Below, piece after piece: positions 59,451-64,000 of a stretch of DNA of 64,000 nt. A program made the translations under genes and the position numbers. The stretch lies in assembly GCA_050247515.1 (NCBI GenBank), contig JBFWUB010000008.1, positions 124,001 through 188,000 of the forward strand, written 5' to 3'. Every line of letters begins with the position of its first letter. Within the stretch, counting starts at the first letter, position 1. The notes under the pieces were generated by a model. The model ran no database searches. It saw only the letters and a program-made list of their open reading frames with translations, and was not told the origin of the DNA. The stretch is from RAM1 sp050247515 (GTDB lineage Bacteria; Pseudomonadota; Gammaproteobacteria; Burkholderiales; Burkholderiaceae_C).

Positions 59451-59909
59451 CTACGCCTGCTCCCTGGCCCGCAGCTTCGCGGCGATGTAGTCGCCATGCG
59501 TGACATGCAGCAGGCCGGCCACCTTGCTGATGACGTGATTTTCATGCGCGTCCAGCGCGCCGTCGGCATAGGCCACCTGCCACATGGCCTCGACCAGCGC
59601 CACCTTGTCGGGCTGGCTGCAATGGTCGTTGAGCCGGCTGGTGAAGCGGTAGAAATCATTGGCCTGCGCGGCCTGGGCCTCGGCCTGGCCCAGCAGCCGG
59701 GCCAGCTCGTCCGCGTCCAGCGCAAACCGGCGCTGCAGCGCGGCCAGGGCGGCGGCGCGCTCGGCCGGGCTGATCTCAGGCTGGGCCCGCATTACCTCGG
59801 CCAGCAGCACGGCGGCGGCCAGCTGCAGGGTGTGGGCATGGTCGGCGGCGCGCTGGGCGCCAGGGGCCGCCGTGAGCCGGCCAAACAGGTCTGAAAGTGT
59901 GTTGAGCAT
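59451..59909 (-). CDS. TerB-family protein
   Basis: Protein of 152 residues whose middle and C-terminal parts match the TerB helical bundle: LQLAAAVLLAEVMRAQPEIS, ALVEAMWQVAYADGALDAHE, NHVISKVAGLLHVTHGDYIA. The ADGxxDxxE motif of the second repeat is present. Related proteins bind metals near membranes in tellurite-resistance-type systems. It lies 154 bp upstream of the hydrolase gene on the same strand. Confidence 0.85.
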   Translation of the reverse strand: MLNTLSDLFGRLTAAPGAQRAADHAHTLQLAAAVLLAEVMRAQPEISPAERAAALAALQRRFALDADELARLLGQAEAQAAQANDFYRFTSRLNDHCSQPDKVALVEAMWQVAYADGALDAHENHVISKVAGLLHVTHGDYIAAKLRAREQA

Positions 59910-60043
59910 GAAAGGTGGAGCGATGCAGCGGGCCCAAGGTTCCCCGCGACGGCGGGCGGCGTGTCGGCCCAGCGACAGCGCGGCGCGGCGGCGCTGGCGA
60001 TACTGGCGCGCATTGCACCACAGCCCGACACGGAGACGCACGC

Positions 60044-60835
60044 ATGTACACCCCTTTTGACCTCACCGGCCGCACGGCCATCGTGACCGGCGGCAACGGC
60101 GGCATTGGCTACGGCATGGCCAGCGCGCTGCTGGCCTCGGGCGCGGCCGTGGCCATCTGGGGCTCCAACCCCGGCAAGACGCAGGACGCCCGCGAGCGCC
60201 TGGCCGCGCAGCTGGCCGCCACAGGCGGTGACGTCACCCGCGTGCACGCATTCACCTGCGACGTGGGCGACGAGGCCCAGGTAGAAGCCGCCTTTGCCCA
60301 GAGCCTGGCGGCGCTGGGCGGGCGGGCGGACGCCTGCTTTGCCAACGCGGGCGTGTCCAGCAAGGGCACGCGCATTGAAGACATGAGCCTGGAGGAATGG
60401 CGCCGCGTGCAGCGGGTGAATGTGGAGGGCGTGTTCCTCACGTTCCGCGCAGCGGCGCGGCAGATGATTGCACAGGGGCAGGGCGGATCGCTGGTGGCCA
60501 CGGCCAGCACGGCGGCGGTGGAGGGCGCGGCGCGCAACAGCCATTACGGTGCGTCCAAGGGCGCGGTCACGAGCATGGTGCGCGCGCTGGCCATGGAGCT
60601 GGCGCGGCACAAGATCCGCGTGAACAGCATCCTGCCCGGCTGGATAGAAACCGACATGACGCAGCAATCCGTGAACAACCCCAAATTTGCCGACGCCGTG
60701 CTGCCGCGCATCCCCGCGCGGCGCTGGGGAACGATGGACGACTTTGGCGGCATCGCGGTGTACCTGGCCAGCGATGCGTCGGGCTATGCCACGGGCGAGC
60801 AATTCCTGATTGATGGGGGCTATACGAAGTTCTGA
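60044..60835 (+). CDS. Short-chain dehydrogenase/reductase
   Basis: SDR of 263 residues: VTGGNGGIGYGMASALLASG, CFANAGVSSKGTRIED, active site ATASTAAVEGAARNSHYGASK and C-terminus GEQFLIDGGYTKF. The NAD(P) preference and substrate are unknown. Its last 40 bp are repeated 1.3 kb downstream at 62121, after the unknown secreted gene. GGAG precedes the ATG at 60044. Confidence 0.9.
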   Translation: MYTPFDLTGRTAIVTGGNGGIGYGMASALLASGAAVAIWGSNPGKTQDARERLAAQLAATGGDVTRVHAFTCDVGDEAQVEAAFAQSLAALGGRADACFANAGVSSKGTRIEDMSLEEWRRVQRVNVEGVFLTFRAAARQMIAQGQGGSLVATASTAAVEGAARNSHYGASKGAVTSMVRALAMELARHKIRVNSILPGWIETDMTQQSVNNPKFADAVLPRIPARRWGTMDDFGGIAVYLASDASGYATGEQFLIDGGYTKF

Positions 60836-60879
60836 GCGCGCAGCACACAGTACGATTGGGCGCAACAAGGAGGCTGTCA

Positions 60880-62085
60880 ATGAAAAATTCCTGGTGTGCC
60901 GCGGTACTGGCTTGCCTGTGCGTGGTACAGGCGCTGCCGCTGTGGGCACAGCCGCATACGACGGATCCGGCAGCTGCCGCCGCATGGGCCGCCCAGCGCG
61001 CGGCGCAGGCGCAGGCGCAGGCACAGACACCAGCCCAATTGCCGCGCGGTTTTGCGGAAAGCGACAACCGGGTGTCGATGGGGGAATACACCTTCCCACT
61101 GGGGCGCACCGCGGGCAAGTGGTATGCCGAAATTGCAATTCACCGCAGCCTGATGAACTTGCCCGGCGGGCGCAGCTTGCAGCTCGGCGTAGACAACGTG
61201 GACGGCTTCTATGCCATTGCCGACTGGGCGGCAGCGCGCCAGCCGCAGCCCGGTACGGATGACGGCTTTGACGTTTATGCCCTTGCCATCGACCTGGACC
61301 GGCGCGAGCTGTCATGGCGCGATGGCAGCTTGCAGGGTGGGCCGCAACCCCTGGCCTTCAGCGGCAAACCCTATACGCTGAAACTGCGGGGCAATATCAA
61401 TATTGCCGAGCTGCTGACGGTGGGCCACATCCGGATCAACCATGGGCAGGGCGCCTTTGCCCACGCAATGCCCGCTGGCTACCGGCCCTGGTACGTGCCT
61501 TCCAGCGCGGATGACCCCTCCGGCTGGCTCACGCCCCCGTGGGAGCTGACAGCAGGCCAGCAGCGGCCTGCGCTGGCCGCGCAGTACTGGCAATGGCTGC
61601 TGGACCGCGACCCTGCCCAGAACCCGGCCGCTGACCGCACTGGCGCTGCCTGCGCACTGAAGCAGGGCGACGGCTACTGGTACCTGGCCGGTGCGGCGGC
61701 GCCAGACAGGGTGGAGCGCCGCTGCGCGGTACCTTTCGGTATGCCGCTGGTGGTGCCGGTGATGGCTGTGTTGCTGCCCTTTGACAACCCGCAGGACTGC
61801 GCGCGCAACGCCCGGATTGCCGCGCTGTCGCCCTTCTCGTTGCAAAACACATTCATGGAGATCAACGGCATACGAATGGACCGGCTTCAGGACTATTCCG
61901 TGCATGACGCGCGGTGCGAGCCCATGCAGGTGGCCGGCAAGGTGATATCACACCAGGCCGTATGGCTCGGGCTGTGGGTGCCGCTGCGGCCGCTGCCCCG
62001 TGGCGAGCACGTGGTGACCTTTGGCGGCCGCTTCAATGCCATGAATTTCGACCGGCGCGTGACTTACCGGATTCAGGTGCGGTAG
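60880..62085 (+). CDS. Unknown secreted protein
   Basis: Protein of 401 residues with a clear signal peptide (VLACLCVVQALPLWAQ). The mature part starts with an Ala/Gln-rich stretch, then a folded beta-rich region (FPLGRTAGKWYAEIAIHRSL, YTLKLRGNINIAELLTVGHI) and four or more cysteines. The end RFNAMNFDRRVTYRIQVR looks like an edge strand. I recognise no family. AAGGAGG six bases before the ATG. It is followed by a fragment of the SDR 3' end. Confidence 0.7.
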   Translation: MKNSWCAAVLACLCVVQALPLWAQPHTTDPAAAAAWAAQRAAQAQAQAQTPAQLPRGFAESDNRVSMGEYTFPLGRTAGKWYAEIAIHRSLMNLPGGRSLQLGVDNVDGFYAIADWAAARQPQPGTDDGFDVYALAIDLDRRELSWRDGSLQGGPQPLAFSGKPYTLKLRGNINIAELLTVGHIRINHGQGAFAHAMPAGYRPWYVPSSADDPSGWLTPPWELTAGQQRPALAAQYWQWLLDRDPAQNPAADRTGAACALKQGDGYWYLAGAAAPDRVERRCAVPFGMPLVVPVMAVLLPFDNPQDCARNARIAALSPFSLQNTFMEINGIRMDRLQDYSVHDARCEPMQVAGKVISHQAVWLGLWVPLRPLPRGEHVVTFGGRFNAMNFDRRVTYRIQVR

Positions 62086-62120
62086 GCCGGATGCCGCAAG
62101 GTGCGCGTGGCGTCGCGGTG

Positions 62121-62160
62121 CAGCAATTCCTGATGGATGGCGGGTACACGAAGTTCTGAG
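62121..62160 (+). pseudogene. Duplicated 3' end of the SDR gene
   Basis: Forty bases encoding QQFLMDGGYTKF-stop, matching the last 40 bp of the SDR gene at 60797-60836 with five differences by direct comparison. Sequence before it does not match the SDR. Together they bracket the unknown secreted gene, as if that gene was inserted by a duplication event or the second SDR was mostly deleted. Confidence 0.7.
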
Positions 62161-62193
62161 TAAGCTGAGGGGCTGCCCAACCAACCCACGCCC

Positions 62194-62802
62194 ATGGAGC
62201 GCATACCTGCCATGCCCCGCCTGCAACCCCTGCCGCCCGAGACCACGCCTGAGCTCAAGCCGCACTTTGACTTCTTTCTGTCCACGCTGGGCTTTACGCC
62301 CAACAGCGTGCTGACCATGCAGCGCAAGCCGCGGCTGGTGCAGGCATTTGCCCAGCTGAACGGCGCGGTGATGGACCCGGCCGGCGAGGTGGACCTGGGC
62401 TTTCGCCGGCTGGTGGGCCACGTGGCCAGCAAGGCGGCCGGCTGCCTGTATTGCCAGGCCCACACGCTGCTGGGCGCCAAAAACTTTGGCGTGAGCGAAG
62501 CCAAGCTGGCCGATGTGTGGGTGTATGCCACCAGCCCGCACTACACCCCGCGCGAACGCGTGGCGCTGGACTTTGCGCTGGCGGCGGCCGCCCAGCCCAA
62601 CGAAGTGACCGACGCGCTGTTTGCCCGGCTGCGCGAGCACTGGAGCGAAGGCGAGGTGGTGGAGCTGCTGGGCGTGGTGGCGATGTTTGGCTTCTTGAAC
62701 CGCTGGAACGACACCATGGCCACGCCGCTGGAGGCCGTGCCCCACCAGGTGGCCGCCGACGCCGCGGGCGAACGCGGCTGGAGCGCGGGCAAACACGCCT
62801 GA
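62194..62802 (+). CDS. Carboxymuconolactone decarboxylase-family (AhpD-like) protein
   Basis: Protein of 202 residues with a CMD helical domain and the redox motif GCLYCQAHTLLGA (Cys84, Cys87, His90), characteristic of the AhpD-type peroxidase branch rather than true decarboxylases. C-terminal helices REHWSEGEVVELLGVVAMFG follow. Start may be the ATG six codons further on (62212). Confidence 0.87.
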   Translation: MERIPAMPRLQPLPPETTPELKPHFDFFLSTLGFTPNSVLTMQRKPRLVQAFAQLNGAVMDPAGEVDLGFRRLVGHVASKAAGCLYCQAHTLLGAKNFGVSEAKLADVWVYATSPHYTPRERVALDFALAAAAQPNEVTDALFARLREHWSEGEVVELLGVVAMFGFLNRWNDTMATPLEAVPHQVAADAAGERGWSAGKHA

Positions 62803-62813
62803 CGGGCCGCCAG

Positions 62814-63158
62814 ATGCTGGGCCGCATCCGCCGCCGCGCGCTGGCGCAGCGCATACCCGACGCACCGGCGCCGGCGCAGCCCGCCTGCCCGCTGTGCGGC
62901 CGCCCCATCCCCGACGGCCACGGCGACGCCCACCACCTGGTGCCCAAGTCCGAAGGCGGCACGGCCACGGTGCAGCTGCACCGCATGTGCCACCGGCAGA
63001 TCCATGCCCTGATCCCCGAGCGCGAGCTGGCGCGCGAATACGCCAGCATAGAAGCGCTGCTGCGCCACCCGGGCGTGGCCCGCTACGTGCAATGGGTGCG
63101 CAACAAGCCGGCGGACATGCGGGAACGCACGCGCAAGAGCGCGGGGGTGCGCTCTTAG
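62814..63158 (+). CDS. HNH endonuclease-domain protein
   Basis: Protein of 114 residues: zinc ribbon cysteines in ACPLCGRP (25-28), HNH core DAHHLVPKSEGGT, and RMCHRQIHAL with Cys59, His60 and His64. Such small HNH proteins may be nucleases of mobile elements or host DNA enzymes. Starts 11 bp after the CMD gene and overlaps the MOSC stop on the other strand by four bases. Confidence 0.85.
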   Translation: MLGRIRRRALAQRIPDAPAPAQPACPLCGRPIPDGHGDAHHLVPKSEGGTATVQLHRMCHRQIHALIPERELAREYASIEALLRHPGVARYVQWVRNKPADMRERTRKSAGVRS

Positions 63159-63655
63159 CTCACCACGCGTACTACGTCCCCCACGCGGATCGCGCCAGAG
63201 GTAACCACCCGCGCCGTCATGCCCCCATGCCCGCGCATGGCGGCATAGGCGCCGGGGCCCACCTCGGTTTCCATGCGCGAGCAGGGCGCGCAGGGGCCCA
63301 CGATCTCCAGCACGGCGTCGCCCACCTGCACGCGCGCGTTGCGCAGCGCCAGCAGGTTGATGCCCGAGACCACCAGGTTGCGGCGCAGGCGCACCGGGTC
63401 CACCGCGGCCACACCGTGCAGATGCGCCAGCTGCGCAATCGCCGGCAGGTGCTCGGCCTGCACCAGCGTGACCTGCCGGGTGGACAACTCGGACTCGCCC
63501 TTTTTGCCCAGGCGGTCATCCGCCAGGCCGATGCCGGCCAAGGCCTGCGTGGCGCTGAGGGTGCGGGCCGGGTCGCGCGGCGCACCGCGCACGACGATGG
63601 CTTCAACCCGGCCGGCAATGTGCGGCGGCGTGTTCAGGTCGCGGATGGTTTTCAT
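63155..63655 (-). CDS. MOSC-domain protein
   Basis: Protein of 166 residues of the MOSC fold, which carries molybdenum-cofactor sulfur in related proteins: VEAIVVRGAPRDPARTL, VDPVRLRRNLVVSGINLLAL, LEIVGPCAPCSRMETEVG with the conserved cysteine. Its N-terminal part is shortened, as in stand-alone bacterial MOSC proteins. It overlaps the MTH1187 gene by four bases (ATGA). Confidence 0.9.
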   Translation of the reverse strand: MKTIRDLNTPPHIAGRVEAIVVRGAPRDPARTLSATQALAGIGLADDRLGKKGESELSTRQVTLVQAEHLPAIAQLAHLHGVAAVDPVRLRRNLVVSGINLLALRNARVQVGDAVLEIVGPCAPCSRMETEVGPGAYAAMRGHGGMTARVVTSGAIRVGDVVRVVS

Positions 63656-63963
63656 GCGGTGCGCAGCTTGCGGCCCACGTGGCGCTCCACGGCGTCCACC
63701 TTGCTTTTAAGGCGCGACTCGGTGCCGGGCTTGTAGTCCATCTTGAGGTTCATGCCGATGCGCGGGCAATCGGGCTCCAGCGCGCGAAAGCAGGCGGCCA
63801 CCACGGCCATCACCTCGTCAAAGCTGCCCTCCAGGATGGTGCCCATGGGTGTGAGCTGGTAGGCCACGCCGCTGCGGTCGATGACGTCGAGGATGCGCGC
63901 GACATAGGCGCTGAGGCCGTCGCCGCGGTCGGGCGGGTTCATGGCGAATTCGAGGAGGACCAT
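63652..63963 (-). CDS. MTH1187-family thiamine-binding-like protein
   Basis: Protein of 103 residues of the UPF0045/MTH1187/YkoF-type ferredoxin-like fold: LLEFAMNPPDRGDGLSAYVA, YQLTPMGTILEGSFDEVMAV, CPRIGMNLKMDYKPGTES. Some relatives bind thiamine or HMP. It is the upstream member of a pair with the MOSC gene. Confidence 0.9.
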   Translation of the reverse strand: MVLLEFAMNPPDRGDGLSAYVARILDVIDRSGVAYQLTPMGTILEGSFDEVMAVVAACFRALEPDCPRIGMNLKMDYKPGTESRLKSKVDAVERHVGRKLRTA

Positions 63964-63967
63964 GGGT

Positions 63968-64000
63968 TCAATCGGTGGAGGGGGCGTTGAGCAAGGCGCG
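63968..64000 (-). CDS. Possible C-terminal end of an upstream gene
   Basis: Ten codons (RALLNAPSTD) and a TGA stop in the frame just before the MTH1187 gene, four bases before its ATG. The tight spacing fits an operon with an upstream gene outside the window. Too short to identify. Confidence 0.3.
   Translation of the reverse strand, partial: RALLNAPSTD

Noticed and set aside
62814..63158. Mobile intron or prophage marker from the HNH gene
   Set aside because: No intron structure, integrase, terminase or repeats flank it; it is packed tightly with neighbours.

Overview
Organism. The window is GC-rich chromosomal DNA from a betaproteobacterium, most likely Burkholderiales, family Comamonadaceae. 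The evidence is the gene neighbourhoods (argD beside a DUF3579 gene; rpsT divergent from murJ; hda-HAD-pcnB-folK), two Bug-type tripartite tricarboxylate receptor genes, an extra infA copy, and a 79-bp intergenic element of the kind common in that family. I see no rRNA, tRNA, CRISPR array, transposase or phage gene. The window reads as core genome with small accessory insertions. Layout. 1-6.2 kb: argD (partial), DUF3579, a toxin-first TA module, rpsT, murJ, sirB1 and an orphan ParA. 6.3-9.7 kb: a CPA2 antiporter, then overlapping DJ-1/PfpI and GlxA-type genes. 10-14.1 kb: the hda-HAD-pcnB-folK operon followed by a second toxin-first TA module. 14.1-16.9 kb: DinB, a PaaI thioesterase, a chromosomal relative of AAC(6')-Ib, a YCII-GNAT fusion and an orphan ATP-synthase c-subunit gene. 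16.9-22.2 kb (minus): a five-haem cytochrome c, then a YHYH lipoprotein - HupE/UreJ - [2Fe-2S] ferredoxin operon. 22.4-25.3 kb: GNAT, DUF808, a methyltransferase and a tail-anchored peptide. 25.3-29.1 kb (minus): a tight operon of a chorismate mutase/PchB-like protein, a Bug receptor, a chorismate-binding enzyme with a decayed amidotransferase half, and DUF4864. 29.3-31.6 kb: two L,D-transpeptidase paralogues around a small secreted protein, then a repeat-rich gap. 31.6-39.4 kb: Nudix, SDR, serine hydrolase-gshA, prolyl hydroxylase, AIM24, an HPF-like protein and an aspartoacylase-like hydrolase. 39.4-44.1 kb: the two 79-bp repeats, SRPBCC, and a ferredoxin - Rieske oxygenase - Bug - LysR cluster. 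44.1-52.5 kb: an orphan histidine kinase, infA with a structured leader, several small hypotheticals, a PAS protein and a DMT exporter. 52.6-57.4 kb: a YadGH-type ABC transporter, rbgA, an M14 carboxypeptidase and a catalase-like protein lacking its distal His. 57.5-64 kb: hemerythrin, an alpha/beta hydrolase, TerB, SDR, an unknown secreted protein, CMD peroxidase-like, HNH, MOSC and MTH1187 proteins. How genes work together. The clearest candidate for an undescribed system is the chorismate operon at 25.3-29.1 kb: a chorismate/isochorismate-processing pair, a periplasmic receptor and a small periplasmic protein in one transcript behind a palindromic AT-rich operator. Other leads are the catalase-like protein with Gly in place of the distal His, the orphan AtpE, the YHYH-HupE-ferredoxin operon, a possibly leaderless TA toxin mRNA, a terminator-like leader in front of argD, and a duplicated SDR tail next to an unknown secreted protein.
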